Assembly: GCF_028769735.1 (NCBI RefSeq) | Contig: NW_026992307.1 | Coordinates: forward strand, 94,661-158,660 | Length of the DNA stretch: 64,000 nucleotides | From: Zonotrichia leucophrys gambelii | Lineage: Eukaryota > Chordata > Aves > Passeriformes > Passerellidae | Direction: 5' to 3' | Shown: positions 11,327-22,394 of the stretch, in pieces | Layout of the letters: each line of letters begins with the position of its first letter | Numbering within the stretch: position 1 is the stretch's first letter | The notes under the pieces: generated by a model | The model's input: only the letters and a program-made list of their open reading frames with translations | What the model was told of the DNA's origin: nothing | Databases searched by the model: none | Program-made: the position numbers and the translations under genes

Positions 11327-11659
11327 TGTATCACCGAAGGGGTATCAGGGACAGACAAAGGTGATACAGAGACTCCATCATCAGAAGTCATGAAAATACA
11401 CTTTATTATTAGAAATTCACAGTTCTTATAGAAACAATGGTGGACCTAAGACCTGATTGGCCTTTAGGAATCTTCTCTCACACTATTGGTGAACTATGAA
11501 TAGCACACTCTGGAGAATCATATCTATAAACAATGGTTACAGAAAGAGACATAGTAATTGTTTGAATTCTTCTAAGTTTCCCACAGCTTCTCACAGCTTC
11601 CCAGGAAAATCCTGGGAGAGCTATGTCTCTCTCTGTTCAGAGAACATGTGATTACCACA
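11327..11659 (-). mobile_element. Solo LTR family X inserted in L1 RT, TSD GGGC
   Basis: The + strand reads TGTATCACC ... GATTACCACA, flanked by GGGC on both sides (11323-11326, 11660-11663). A longer duplication is possible if the LTR ends are set two bases in. L1 RT 'WKHSP' resumes across it. A reversed AATAAA (CTTTATTATT near 11401) sets the orientation. Related copies are at 14308-14646 and 15876-16233. Confidence 0.8.
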
Positions 11660-12032
11660 GGGCTGTGCTTCCACCCCTGGGGCAGTAGATTGCAAATATA
11701 CTGCACGCCCTTCCAGGTGAAGGCAAACTGTGGCCTGAACTCTGCTGCCAGAGGAATGGAGAAAATGCATTTGCAATGTCTATAGTGGCATACCACTTTG
11801 CTGCTTTGGACTACAGTTCATACTGAAGCTCCAGCATGTCCAGTACAGCAGTGCTCAGCAGTGGGTTAATTTCATTCAAGCCATGATAGTCCACTGTCGA
11901 TCTCCATTCCACTTCAGACTTCTGCACAGGCCAAATGGGGCTGTTGAAGGGTGAGTGGGCCTTGCTTACCACCCCTTGGCTCTCCAGTTCACAGATCATC
12001 TTGTGGATGGAGATCATGGCACCTCGATTCAT
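11660..12032 (-). pseudogene. pol: ERV-L type pol: RT fingers and palm of L1
   Basis: The two minus frames hold 'LESQGVVSKAHSPFNSPIWP', 'VDYHGLNEINPL', 'FSIPLAAEFRPQFAFTWKGV' and 'LLPQGWKHSP'. These are the N-terminal RT motifs up to the end of motif A/B. A frame change lies near 11800. The order continues into the protease upstream (higher coordinates). Confidence 0.85.
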
Positions 12033-12038
12033 TCAATA

Positions 12039-12500
12039 CTACTGGTGCTGCACTGCTGAGGTGGCAGTCAGTACTCGTTGTTCCTTCCCCCTCAGGAGTC
12101 CTACTACAGAAGGATTTTTGGAGAGCCCAGTCAAGGTGTTCAATTGCCTAATGCCCTCTGCCTCCACAGCAGCTATCCCAAAAACCCATTTGAGCCCTTT
12201 TGGGTCTCTGAAATAACCACTCCAGAGGAAATCTATGCCAAGAATACACAAAGCCTCTGGATCAGCCACAATAGGGTTTCTTCCACTCCTTCCCAGTCAA
12301 GTTCACCTCAGCATCCAACAGGGTCAACTGCTGTGATCCCTCTGTCACCCCAGCAATAGAAACTGGTTTTTCCCCACATGTCCCAATGGTATTAAAGTAC
12401 ACTGTGCACCAGTATCGACAAAAGCCTCGAATTTCTGTGGCTCTGATGTGCCAGGCCATCAGCTCCACACTGTCCAAAAGACACAATTCTCCCATGCCTC
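12039..12500 (-). pseudogene. pro: ERV-L type protease and RT leader of L1
   Basis: Minus frames read 'GFCRYWCTVYFNTIGTCG' at the place of the active site, then 'PVSIAGVTEGSQQLTLLDAE', 'KEWKKP' and 'CILGIDFLWSGYF'. The expected aspartic protease triad DTGA is destroyed (RYWC), while the 'CILGIDFL' flap end remains. This is the usual gag-pro-pol spacing of ERV-L. Frameshifts divide it near 12265. Confidence 0.75.
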
Positions 12501-13090
12501 TAAATGGTTAAAGCCAGGGCCCCTCTAGTCCTGGCTATGGTTCCCTCCTGGGGTGTACATTCTGAAGGTTCGTTCAAGGGGATCAGCTATCATCCTCCCT
12601 TCTGTTATACCTAGCAGCTTGGTCACAGGAAGCTGGGGCTACATTCAGTTTGGTGGAACTTCCTCTGTTAGTAGTTTCCTCCTTGAATTTACTCACCTGT
12701 GCTGCCAGGACAGAAGTAGGTTTTCCATCCCACCTTCTCATATCTTCCCCATGATCACACAGGAAGAACCATAGGTCAGCTTGTGGGGTGTACCCCTCTC
12801 CCTAGCTGGGAGATGTCAGGCTCTGACATTCAGACCTCTTGTTTGCATTGGTGCCACATGGAAACTGTTCTTCCTCATCTCCCTCCTCATCTCCTCTTTG
12901 AGACTCTGAACCAAAGCAGGGACACGAGTCTGCATCAGGCCATGGACCATGCTCTCATAATTCCTGAGTTTGGTGGCTATGGAACCCACTGTCTCATGGT
13001 TGTCCTTGAAATGCATTGTTTCTATGCAGTACAGGGATGCACTCCACAAAATAGCACCGAAGGGGGTGGGAAGAAACATAGGCCTCATTT
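12501..13090 (-). pseudogene. gag: ERV-L type gag C-terminal part of L1
   Basis: Minus translation gives 'KDNHETVGSIATKLRNYESM', 'VHGLMQTRVPALVQSLKEEM' and, further on, 'DLWFFLCDHGEDMRRWDGKP'. These are late capsid segments of class III gag. The N-terminal gag, leader and 5' LTR are missing; the element stops near 13090 in AT-rich DNA. The frame at 12816-13088 is open for 90 codons. Confidence 0.75.
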
Positions 13091-14307
13091 TATTTGTGGT
13101 AAGAGATTGCTTTGCCTTTTCACTTATAAATGAGAGACTACATGAAATAGCTTACTAGAGATTTAATCAGTAAAGTGCATCTGTTTTTGTCAGAGTAAGT
13201 GTATTTTGTCTCAGAGTGGGAAATAATCTCCAACTGTTGGGGTATCATTTTAGAGTAAATTGAGTGAAATTCTTTCCTTTAAATAAGAATCTGAAAATAT
13301 GGCCCTTTATGCACTATTGGTTTGGATTTACATCGTGTATCATGTCAAAACAAATAGCATTTTATGCTACCCATTATCATAGCTATATTTTGTTTTAAAA
13401 TGTATGTTTAAGCATATATTAAATTTTCAAAAATCTAAGCATTTAAAAGTCAGGAAATTCAATGTGCAACCACAACTTATCCCGGTTACATTTATGTATT
13501 ACAGAGTGTAACCATTACTTGATGATCATACACTATTCTTCAAATTAGAGTATATTTTTCTTCTTGAAGGTTAAAGTGCTCAGCTTGGGATATTTTTTGT
13601 TGTCAAAGTGGTTCATTTATTTCTTTATATAAAATCTTCTCTTGAAAACAGATCATAGAATCATAGTCATAAATAAATTGTTATTTAAAAATAACAAAAA
13701 ATTAATTGCAACCAAAGTGATAGTCTACACTAATTTTAGCATTTTGCAGTTGTGATGTAACCCACTAACTTGCTATGTTTGATCACAGGTTTGTGCTTAA
13801 CAGCCTTGGCATGATCAAGTTCTCTTCTAGCATAGTATCTTCTTGCAGCCAAGTTCATTTGTGTATTCCATTAATTGCACAACAGCTTTTTAACATTTCA
13901 GTTTCCTGTTTTGTGAAAATGCATGTTGATTTTTTAACAAATCTTTCATGCTCTTCTTGTTAATCCTATATGTTGTCTATCCTGACTAGTTCTCCTTGTT
14001 TACTGAAATGCCTTGGATGACTTGCTTTCATATATATCACCATCATCACTTTGTCTTAAAATAGTATAATACAATATAATAATATAATAGTATAAATAGT
14101 GACTTGTTATAATCAGAAATTATATCTGTTTCAGCATCTTCTTGTCACCTGTTATAAGTAACTATGTAGTCATTGGCTTTCACAAATTATTATTCATCAC
14201 AACGATTTTGATATACTACAGTTGTAATCACTTTTAACTGCTTTAATATAGTATAATTCGTTAGCTTTTGTAGTCAATGCCTTGTGTAGCCTATATATTT
14301 ATATATT
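13091..14307. other. AT-rich DNA without recognised features
   Basis: Over 1.2 kb of AT-rich sequence with many short TATA runs. Around 13650 the words 'CATAGAATCATAG' resemble the 3' tail of CR1, possibly the last trace of an old copy. No gene is seen. Confidence 0.45.
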
Positions 14308-14646
14308 TGTCACCATTGAGTTAGGAATGGCTGAAGACAAGCGACATTGACTCCATGCTCAGGAAGCATAAAAGCGAACTTTATTAGGAACTTCAGATAT
14401 TTATAGGTAGGATCATTCACCCAGAACCTGACTGTTTCTTAACAACATCCCTCACACCATTGGTTAATTAGGAATAACACCTTCTGGTAAAAACATCAGG
14501 TACAAACATTCCACAAGTTTACAAACACCAGGTGCAGAGACTGAGATAAGAATTATTTTAACTCTTTTCTCTGAGTGTTCTCACAGCTTTCCCCAAGACA
14601 ATGCCTGGGAAAGCTACCTGTTTCTTTCTCTGACCAAACTGTCACA
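14308..14646 (-). repeat. LTR family X, second copy
   Basis: Begins TGTCACCATTGAG and ends AACTGTCACA. It shares with 11327-11659 the blocks 'ACTCCAT', reversed poly-A 'CTTTATTAGG', 'CCTGGGAAAGCTA' and the C-rich end. No TSD could be read. It abuts the 5' LTR of G2. Confidence 0.7.
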
Positions 14647-14660
14647 TTCACATATATTAG

Positions 14661-15072
14661 TGTGATAAATATATTTATAGCTTAGGCTTTCAAAAAACAT
14701 TAAAATAAAGACGATGTAATGTTAAATGGTTTTATTTGTGTAACTGTTAATGGTAGGAATAGTTCAGATAATGGTGTGAGATAGCTATGTTGATTTAATG
14801 TACTTGTGGAGTATCGTATCTGAATGATAAGATAAAAAAGTCAGGCCAAGCAAAAGATTTCCCAGAACATGTAAACTCACAGGAATGTTTGACTATGTAT
14901 AACCCTCCTGAATATGCATTTAAGCAATGTAATGAAAACGCATATAAGAAAATTGTTTTAAGCTAACTGCTGTGCTTCTGGCAGTTTGCCAAGCACCCCA
15001 GTGCTGTGTACTGTCCTTTTTATCCCTTATTAAACTTTTAAAAATTTCAAGGAGTGAGCCTTGTTTCTCACA
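14661..15072 (+). repeat. 5' LTR of provirus G2
   Basis: Begins TGTGATAAATA and ends TTTCTCACA. The first 90 bp match the start of the 3' LTR at 20947, and the last part (CTTTTTATCCCTTATTAAACTTTTAAA) matches the end at 22222. A primer-binding-like sequence follows at once. Confidence 0.75.
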
Positions 15073-15073
15073 A

Positions 15074-15094
15074 TTTAGAGGTTCCACTGAGATG
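15074..15094 (+). other. Primer-binding site of G2
   Basis: TTTAGAGGTTCCACTGAGAT follows the LTR end by one base. The TGGAGG... form expected has become TAGAGG. The wording is closest to a threonine-type primer site, but I cannot verify the tRNA without a search. Confidence 0.5.
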
Positions 15095-15467
15095 AATCGA
15101 AAAACGAGAACCAAGCAGTGGCACTATACCCCCTCCAGGAAGTACCATTGGGAGGGGCACACAGGGGAATTGGGTTTGTAATGCCCCACTTAATTCCTCC
15201 AAAGTGACATTTAAAAAGGAATTAAAAGATCTACTAGAAGATCCTATTGGATTAGTAGAACAAGGAGACCAATTTTGGGGACCCAATGTTTATAACTGGG
15301 ACGAAATGCAATCTATATTAAACTTCTGTTTACACATGAAGAAAGACAAATGATCCAAGCAGCGGATATGCAGATATGAGAGAGGGAACATGCACATGGA
15401 CTCCCTGGGGATCAGAAAATGCCCTTGCAGCATCCTAATTAGGATCACAATAACCCCGGGGAAAGGC
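15095..15467 (+). pseudogene. gag: gag (capsid) fragment of G2
   Basis: One frame reads 'FKKELKDLLEDPIGLVEQGD', 'FWGPNVYNWDEMQSIL', closely matching the H1 capsid ('FKKKMGKLLADPIGVAERVD', 'FLGPNIYTWVEIQSIL'). The matrix part before it is absent. It ends where LTR family Y begins at 15468. Stops occur soon after the match. The rest of gag, protease and RT are missing from G2. Confidence 0.7.
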
Positions 15468-15875
15468 TGTCCTGGTTTAGGGTAATGTGGAAGAAAACCT
15501 CTAAAGGGGTTCCTCTAGGAAGCAGATTCAAGTGGCCCCTCCCCCAACTGGCTCAGGAAAATATTTCCTTGGAGAAAAGTGGAAAAAAACCTGTTTATTT
15601 AACAGGAAAAGCATTCACCAGAAAAAACCAAACAAACAAACAAAAAAACCCCAAAAATTAAAACCACTTGCCGCTTCCAAAGAGAAAACAAACTCAGAAA
15701 GTCCCTTTTGTGGGCTGTAGCTAAGCTCACTCAGCCTCTTATCAGTCCCTCTGGCGCTGGAAATGCCATGGCCTGGGCCTAGCCCAGTGGGCCACATGTG
15801 TGAGTTCCCGGTGCTCTTCTGGGTCTTCAGTCCAGAGCAGGTTTAAACAGTTCCAAGAAAAAGAAAAAACACTGT
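15468..15875 (-). repeat. LTR family Y, partial copy
   Basis: Begins TGTCCTGGTTTAG and runs parallel to 62784 onward (shared 'GTGGCCCCTCCCCC'/'CGGCCCCTCCCCC' patch, 'CTTGGAGAAA', reversed AATAAA in 'CTGTTTATT', and 'TGTTCAGTCCAGAGCAG'-like end). It stops after the A-rich patch, where a family X LTR starts, so about 250 bp of the full LTR are missing. Confidence 0.75.
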
Positions 15876-16233
15876 TGTCACAGGTCCCCAGCCAGGTAAT
15901 AATTAGCATTAACTCCATGATTCACAGAAGGCTGATCAATCACTTTATTGTACTATACTTACTAAGAAAGCCATTGCTTTTCTGGACAGTTATGACACAG
16001 GTGGACCTAATTGGTCCTCCAGTCCAAACACAATCACCATTGGCTAATTAAGAAACCACCTTTTGGTAAACAAATCTCCATAACACATTCCACATGTTCA
16101 CAGCAACAGGTGCAACAAGTGAAGATAAGAATTGTTTATCAGTCTTTTCTCTGATCTTCTTGTAGCCTTCCCCAGGACAATGCCTGGGAAAGTTGTGCCT
16201 CTTGCTCTCTGTGGCCAGAGAGCTGCTGCCACA
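15876..16233 (-). repeat. LTR family X, third copy
   Basis: Begins TGTCACAGGTCC and ends GCTGCCACA. It shares the reversed poly-A 'CACTTTATTG', 'CACCATTGGCTAATTA', 'CAACAGGTGCA' and 'CAATGCCTGGGAAAG' with 14308-14646. It has the same orientation as the other two copies. Confidence 0.75.
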
Positions 16234-16440
16234 AACCATAGTCCTGGTGTTAGAACCCTGAATGCAGAGAATTTTAAACTTTCTGTGCTGAAAGGCACAG
16301 ACTCACAAGAGAATACTACATTTGACCTGAGGCCGTGGAGAAGGCTTCCAAAATTGATAGAAAGCACTGGGATTACGGGTATGTAGTTTGAATAGGAGTG
16401 TGTGATATCACAGGGTGGAAAACTTAGAGTTTAAGGTTTT
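16234..16440. other. Unassigned segment before the G2 RNase H
   Basis: About 200 bp without family motifs, between an LTR and the resumption of pol. It may be the remainder of a further LTR. Confidence 0.4.
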
Positions 16441-16745
16441 AGAATATAGCAATATATATGGGGCAAGATAGAGGTTATAGGGCCATGGAAGAAAGGGGGT
16501 TACTAAATTCAAAAGGAAGAAGGCTGATTCATGAGAGACTCATTCTAGTGGTTTTAGAGGCATTAAAATTGCCTGAAGAAATTGCTGTAGTGCATGTTAA
16601 AGGACACCAAAGGGGAATGACCTCAGAAATACAAGGGAATAATTTGGCAGATCAAGAGGCTAAAGATGCAGCAGAGAATGGGACCAAAGGGAGTTATGTT
16701 AATTTTAACCCCAGACAAGGAAGAATTGGAAATTCCAAAGCTTAG
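16441..16745 (+). pseudogene. pol: RNase H C-terminal part of G2
   Basis: The frame from 16458 reads 'AMEERGLLNSKGR', 'IAVVHVKGHQRG' and 'NNLADQEAKDAA', the end of a gammaretroviral RNase H. The catalytic TDS motif just upstream is degraded to 'YSNIYG'. It runs into the integrase zinc-binding region with a frame change near 16680-16745. Everything from mid-gag to here is deleted or replaced. Confidence 0.8.
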
Positions 16746-17905
16746 TGAAACAGAAGAAAAGGAATTTAGTAAGATAGGGGGAAAGCAAGAGCAGTCTGGG
16801 AAATGGAAACTTCCTGATGGGAGGCAATTACTTAATAAGCCACTTACCAGGAAAATATTAGAAGACATGCATTAAAAAACTCATTGGGGTACTTAGGCTT
16901 TGTGTGATCACTTTTTAAGGAATTATGGATGCATTGGAATTTTTGGATTGGCAAAGCAAATAACTGAGAAATGTATAACTTACCAAAAGGTAAATAAAAA
17001 GGTAATGAGAAAAAGATTAGGAGGCTGTGAGTTAGCTCTGCAACTGTTTCAAAGTATCCAAGTGGACTTTACTGAACTTCCCCAAGTGCAGAGGTGGAAG
17101 CTTTTATTAGTAGTAATAGACCATTTAACTCATTGGGTTGAAGCTGTTCCCACTGCAAAGCTCCAGCTAATGTGGTGTGGAAAGCCCTTTTGGAAGAAAT
17201 TATTCCCAGGTATGGAATGGTGAATCGACTCAGACAGAGGAACACATTTATATGTCAAAAGTCTTAGAGCAAATAACTCAGGCCTTGGGAATAAAATGGG
17301 AATTACATCCCCCATGGCATCCACAGAGTTCGGGCCAGGTAGGGAGGATGAACCAGACTTTAAAAAGAACTTTAACAAAATTAATGATTGAAACCCAAAT
17401 GTCATGGGTAAAATGTTTACCTCTGGCTCTATTGAGGGTCTGAACACAACCCAGGTTAGACCTGGGAGTGTCACTCTATGAGATGATGTTTGGATTACCC
17501 TTTCTGACCACCCAACATGAAACTGCTGCATATGAAGTAGGGGAAATGAGTGTTAGAAAATACGTCATCAAAATTGCAAAAACTCTTGAAAATTTGCGGT
17601 TGAAAGGGATAATCCCTCAAACCACGCCTTTAGAATTTAAAATCCATAATATCCATCCAGGGGAATGAGTACTAGTGAAAACATGGAAAGAACAATCTTT
17701 AACTCCACAATGGGAAGGTCGTTTTCAGGTACTACTGGCAACTGAGGCAGCAATTCGAACCAGAGAAAGAGAGTGGATCCACGCCAGCAGAATCAAAGGA
17801 CCTGTGAAGGAACCTGAGGAGTGGACTATCACATCTATACCCGCTGATACCAAATTGACTCTCAAGCGGACACTGGGTGGTAATGAACTGGGAAGATGCA
17901 AATGA
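16746..17905 (+). pseudogene. pol: Integrase of G2, catalytic glutamate lost
   Basis: Consecutive frames give the zinc-binding end 'CITYQKVNKK', the core 'IQVDFTELPQ', 'VIDHLTHWVEAVPT', 'DSDRG' near 17228, 'WHPQSSGQVGRMNQTL' near 17320-17365, and the C-terminal 'WEGRFQVLLATEAAIRTRE'. Two catalytic aspartates remain, but the glutamate expected in 'QVERMN' is glycine. At least three frame changes or stops (near 17222, 17443, 17668) break it. The tail 'IKGPVKEPEEW' is shared with G0. Confidence 0.85.
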
Positions 17906-18490
17906 ACCAAGGAATGTACAAAGAATCACACCTAAATGGGAAATAAGGCTAAGCTTGCACCAGTGGTTTCAAGTGCTGCCTAGACAAATCCTGAGACTCC
18001 TCCAACACCCCCCTTGGGGAGGAATGCTTCCACTTCAAACAGGAGAATCAGGACTGTTTGGGTCAGAGAGTTCTCATATTTTGGCCTTATCCTGTAACTT
18101 ATACAAAGAAGAGGAAGAATTACAACTTCCATCAGTGCCATACCATATACCCAGTTTGATTCATCCCAGTACTGGACATGCTAGCTGGGTTAAATGTAAA
18201 TGTTTAAATTGTAGAAAACATTGGTATTGTAGTTCACAAAATTGATGCTCTCATTGCAGGAAGTGTTGAGCATCAAATCTATTCCCTATCCAGATCGAAC
18301 TCAAAACAACTGAAATAGTAACTTTGCTTTCTGGATGGGAATTATTAGTGCCTGTTGAATGGGAGATATTTGAGGAACGGTGGGAAACCACAGTTAAGGA
18401 GTGTCAAAAACAATTTGCCTGGAAATTAGCTAAAAAGATGTGACGAGGATATAGAGGGAAAGCCCAGGTTGGCCGCTGCACTTGCCACCA
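17880..18490 (+). pseudogene. Cysteine-rich open frame between pol and env of G2
   Basis: A frame starting at 17883 overlaps the integrase end and runs about 120 codons to 18245, then continues in frame past two TGA codons. It contains 'VKCKCLNCRKHWYC', 'CSHCRKC', then 'LLVPVEWEIFEERWETTV' and a lysine-rich end. A related frame is at 58038-58571 in H1 ('IKCGDPNCRAW', 'CGGC', 'CHIC', 'IHVPIEWQVEPRNWDSTV', basic end). In both cases it lies just upstream of env. Simple gammaretroviruses have no gene here. I know no family for it; CxxC pairs suggest zinc binding, which is inference. Confidence 0.5.
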
Positions 18491-18511
18491 AGAAGATCAT
18501 ATACACCTGCT

Positions 18512-20868
18512 ATGGGTTGCAACCCCATAGGCATGGGAGGTGGGGGTATAAGCCAAACGAGACCTTTTTTCTTCCTTTTTCTGTCACTCATTTTTTGTCT
18601 TTTCCCTATGGGGATACTAGCAAAATCGTGTCACAAATGCTACTGAAAGGTTTACATGGAAACAAATGGAGGTTCCTTTTTTATTACTCACATCTGTGGA
18701 GACAGGTGGGCATGCCAGCCCTCTCCCTTGGAGAGGTATCCCTTGAATGGGCTATGATAAGATCTTCTCAAACCCTCCTGGATTGAGAAATCCTCCTTGG
18801 TCATGGTGAGTTCAAGCATGCTTTGGAACCCCATGTAGATTTGTTCGGACTAACTGGTTTTTCCCCTTTTGTACCACCCCCGCTCTTCCCCATAAAACCC
18901 CCAGTTTCTGCCCTGTTCAGGAGGGAGCTGCCGTCACTGGCGTCCTTTGCAGGGTGCTGGAATAAAGGCTACCTCTACGGAATAACCACATGGTGCTCCT
19001 ATCTCTTTGTCCCTGTGTTGGCCAGGTAATACCTTGCAAGGCAGACCTGAAATCACTGCTAAGAGCTGAGCTGGCTGCCCCTTGCTGAGGTTACCCGGCA
19101 TCTGAAGGACTGCCTAAGAAGCCTAGAAAGTTGTCTCTTGTGGGACCTCTCTCTGGGAAGGTTGTGGCGTCCAGGTTGAGCCATTAGACCCCTGACCAGC
19201 CACTCTCTACACACACCCATGTCAACAGTCACTGCTATAACCCCCCCAAATTAGGTAACTGTATGCAAAACGGGAAAAAAATACTGGATTGCGGAAAACT
19301 TAGGAACAAGTGGTAATAGGTTGGTAAGTGAATATCCAAAAGGGGAGAGATGGGTTTGTTTAACATTTGTCCTTAGGGGTGGAGTCCAAGATTTGGTAAA
19401 AGAACAATTAGTAAAAAAAATGGCAAAGCCAGCACAGCAATCTAACTCTGTATCAACTCCACATCAAGATTTGTATACAGAACTTCATCAGCAATTAGAA
19501 AAGGAAATAAATATCTCGAGATTTGGGAAAAACATGTTCGTGGAACTGGGGGAAAGAATAAGTAAGCAACTCAACCCACTGCTGGGTTTGCAGAAGGGCA
19601 TTGATTGCAGAGGAATGGCCATGGAAAGGCAGTAGCTCAGGCCTGGTTGAACTCCTTAAATGGAATTGAACCAATATAAGGGGGAAAATCGACCAGAAGG
19701 GTGGATTCTGAGTTCAACAGTGATAGGAGAAGACTGTCTCTGGCGCACTGGGAAAAATTTTCTTACCAAAGTAGGAAATACTCCCCTGTAAGAGATTAAA
19801 GTTAGTAATGGAACTTTCACATGGTGGATCCCAGATGAACCAACTCTGTATTGGACTCAGAGAAAAAAAAAAAAGAAAAAAATTGCAAGTATAATAATAA
19901 AATCAGGCTCTTCCAATGTAATGATACAGGCAAGAATCCTCATTTTGGGATCCCAGAAATATCCAAATTTTGGGAGAATATAAATCAACAGAAAAATTAT
20001 TATTGGAAAGCACCAGATGGCTTATTTCGGATATGTGGGAAAAGAGCATACCCAAGACTCCCCTCCCAGTGGAAAGGAAGTTGTCCTCTAGGAATCATAC
20101 AGTCAGGATTTTTTTTCTTTTACCAGGACCAGAGGCAGATCAATTAGGAGTACTGATTTATGAGGACCTTAAAAGAAATAAAAGGGAATTGATTAGAGGA
20201 TTCCAAAAATGGGGAGATGAGGAATGGCCTCCTGAATGCATATTGGAAACATATGGGCCAGCCACCTGGGCACAAGTTGGGAGTTGGGGCTATCAAACAC
20301 CAATTTATATGCTAAATCATATTATAAGTCTCCAAGCAGTTGTAGAGATAATAGCAAACAGAACTGGTTGAGCATTGGAATTAACATCAAGTCAACAAAA
20401 CCATACAAGAGCTGCAGTATATAAAAATTGATTTGCTTTAGATTATTTATTAGCTGAGGAAGGGGGTGTTTGTGGAAAATTTAATACTTCAGATTGTTGT
20501 TTGAAAATAGATGACAATGGGGATGCCATCCTGGATATAACCAAGAATACCAGAAAAATAGCCCATGTACCGGTCCAAAATTGGGAACCAGTGCTAAAAA
20601 CTAGCCAGTGGGATAATGTATTTGGGATAGAATGGTAGAAAAAATTAGGCTTCTTCCTTTTATGTGCTACAGCTGGTTTGATATTTCTTCCTTGCTTGAT
20701 CCCCTGTTTTATTCGGCTAATCACCAGCATAGTCCAAGGCATGCAATTGGTAACAATGCCTATGGACCCAAAATTGACTACATCTGGAACAGCACAAAAA
20801 ATCATGGTGTTGAAAAAGCAAAATAATATAGAAGACCTCTTTGATAAAGCAAAATTGATTTGTTAAAA
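18512..20868 (+). pseudogene. env: env of G2, CX7CC type, interrupted by an LTR
   Basis: A start at 18512 is followed by a hydrophobic signal ('FFFLFLSLIFCLF') and 'KSCHKCY', which matches the start of G3 env ('EPCSKCY'). An LTR interrupts at 18695-19227. The surface part resumes and parallels G3 ('TWWIPDEP', 'FGIPEISKFWE'). The fusion subunit holds '[18 protein letters not shown]' near 20450-20500, an immunosuppressive-domain-like stretch ending in CX7CC, then an anchor 'FFLLCATAGLIFLPC' and a cytoplasmic tail. Several stops and frameshifts break it. Env would mediate receptor binding and fusion. Confidence 0.8.
18695..19227 (+). mobile_element. Solo LTR-like insertion in G2 env
   Basis: Begins TGTGGAGACAGG and ends CATGTCAACA. 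It has 'CCCCATAAAACCCCC' as TATA region near 18888 and AATAAA near 18962. The env frame matches G3 on both sides, which supports an insertion, but no exact TSD was found. Confidence 0.6.
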
Positions 20869-20924
20869 AAAATGAGCAAATAATAGAGGCCAGAAAACAA
20901 GAAATTTTGTTCAAGCCAAATGTT

Positions 20925-20946
20925 CTATAAAAATAGAAGGGGGGAT
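20925..20946 (+). other. Polypurine tract of G2
   Basis: AAAAATAGAAGGGGGGAT stands directly before the TGTTAAAT start of the 3' LTR. The same arrangement (AAAAATAGAGGGGAC) is found in G3 at 40708-40723. Confidence 0.75.
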
Positions 20947-22222
20947 TGTTAAATATACATATTATAATATTGGCTTTTTGCAAATAATAAAATAGATTCT
21001 ATATGTGTAATGTTAAAGTTACTTTGCTATAATTTTTTATTTCTGTTGTTAACTAAAACATAGTAGTGAAATAGCTGGTATAGATATGCTTGTGGGAATT
21101 AAACTGCCTGCTTGGTTGGGATAATATCCAATGAACGTATGATGAGGACCCCTGCTACTGATAGCCAATTATCAGCACCCACCATCTAAAGAAAGTACGG
21201 ACCAAAGCCCAAAACTGGAGGCGATGATAAGAATGGGCTAAAACCACAGCCAAGAAATGTGTATGCTCTAAAAAGGTGGACCCGAGGAGGAGCCATGCTA
21301 AACAATTCTTGGAACACTGAGATATAAACTTTAAGGAATTTAGGGATTTTAGAGGAGCTGAAGTTTTAGTTAGAGATAAGCTTTATTAGAGTTAATCAAA
21401 ATAAATGGGTAGGCCTTGATGAAGTTAAGAATTAGTAGTTAACTAATAATTGATTGCTTGTCAACATAATGTTTGGTTAGCTAGGTTTATAATGAAGAAT
21501 ATAGAAACTGATAAATAGCTTTTAGGAACATAAGACAATTGTAGGCCTCCTCTGTTCTGAAACCAATTGAAGACGGGGAATGGGAGTTCTACCAAGGGTT
21601 CATTTGTCATATTTGCATTGAAAAGGTAGAAAGGTCAGAACGAGGAAGACTTCATTTACTTCCTCTTTTTGGGACCCCTCCCCATGAAAAGGACCACCCA
21701 CCCATTTCGAGGAACAAACTACACATGCTTAATAGCTTTTGAACTAATTACCATACGAAGCCAAAAATGGGATGTACCAAAGTTATGAATATGCATTTGT
21801 ATTTTGAGTATTCAATACTTGTATAGATAAAAGGACTCTGTAATCACCTGTAAATTGCGGTGTGTATTTGGGAGCTATCCCGCACGCTGCCCAGTGTCGC
21901 AATAAACATACACTTTCTAACTTTAAACTGTTAGAGAGTCTTTGTCCATTACAGTTGGATATCGGTACTAGATCAATATCCATATTTTTAATAAATCAAC
22001 ATGTAAACTAGTTTGGGGAAAAGTTTAAATATGCATAATTGTTTATGAATATGCAACAGGCTGATGCAATAGAAATGGTATATAAAGGGTGTTTCCAAAA
22101 CAGCAGGTGTGCTCTTGGCGAAGGGCCAAGCATTCAGATGTATATCTTTGCTTCATTGTCTCTCCTATTGTCCTTTATTAAACTTTTAAATTTTACCAGG
22201 AGAGGGAACCACGCTTTTCACA
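20947..22222 (+). repeat. 3' LTR of G2, interrupted by another LTR
   Basis: The start (20947 to about 21105) and the end (about 21985 to 22222, closing CTTTTCACA) match the two parts of the 5' LTR at 14661-15072. The middle is foreign. TATA-like 'GGTATATAAAGGG' lies near 22078 and 'CTTTATTAAAC' near 22172. Confidence 0.7.
21105..21954 (+). mobile_element. LTR nested in the 3' LTR of G2
   Basis: The insertion ends with a promoter-like block: 'AGATAAAAGGAC' near 21825, AATAAA near 21901 and a U5 closing TTTGTCCATTACA at about 21952. Its left end is not certain. Bases on each side fit the 5' LTR of G2 when it is removed. Confidence 0.5.
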
Positions 22223-22394
22223 GATGCAATGATTTTCACTGCACAACATGGGCATGTGTGGATGAAATGGTTTGTACTGTACATCCTGGCCAGAATAAAT
22301 AAATGCGTTAGTTCTCTAACACTAAAAAGATGCTGTTGAAGCATTTTTATTTTTCTTGTAGTTTCAGTGACAGTTTGTGAGAAATGACTGCTCA

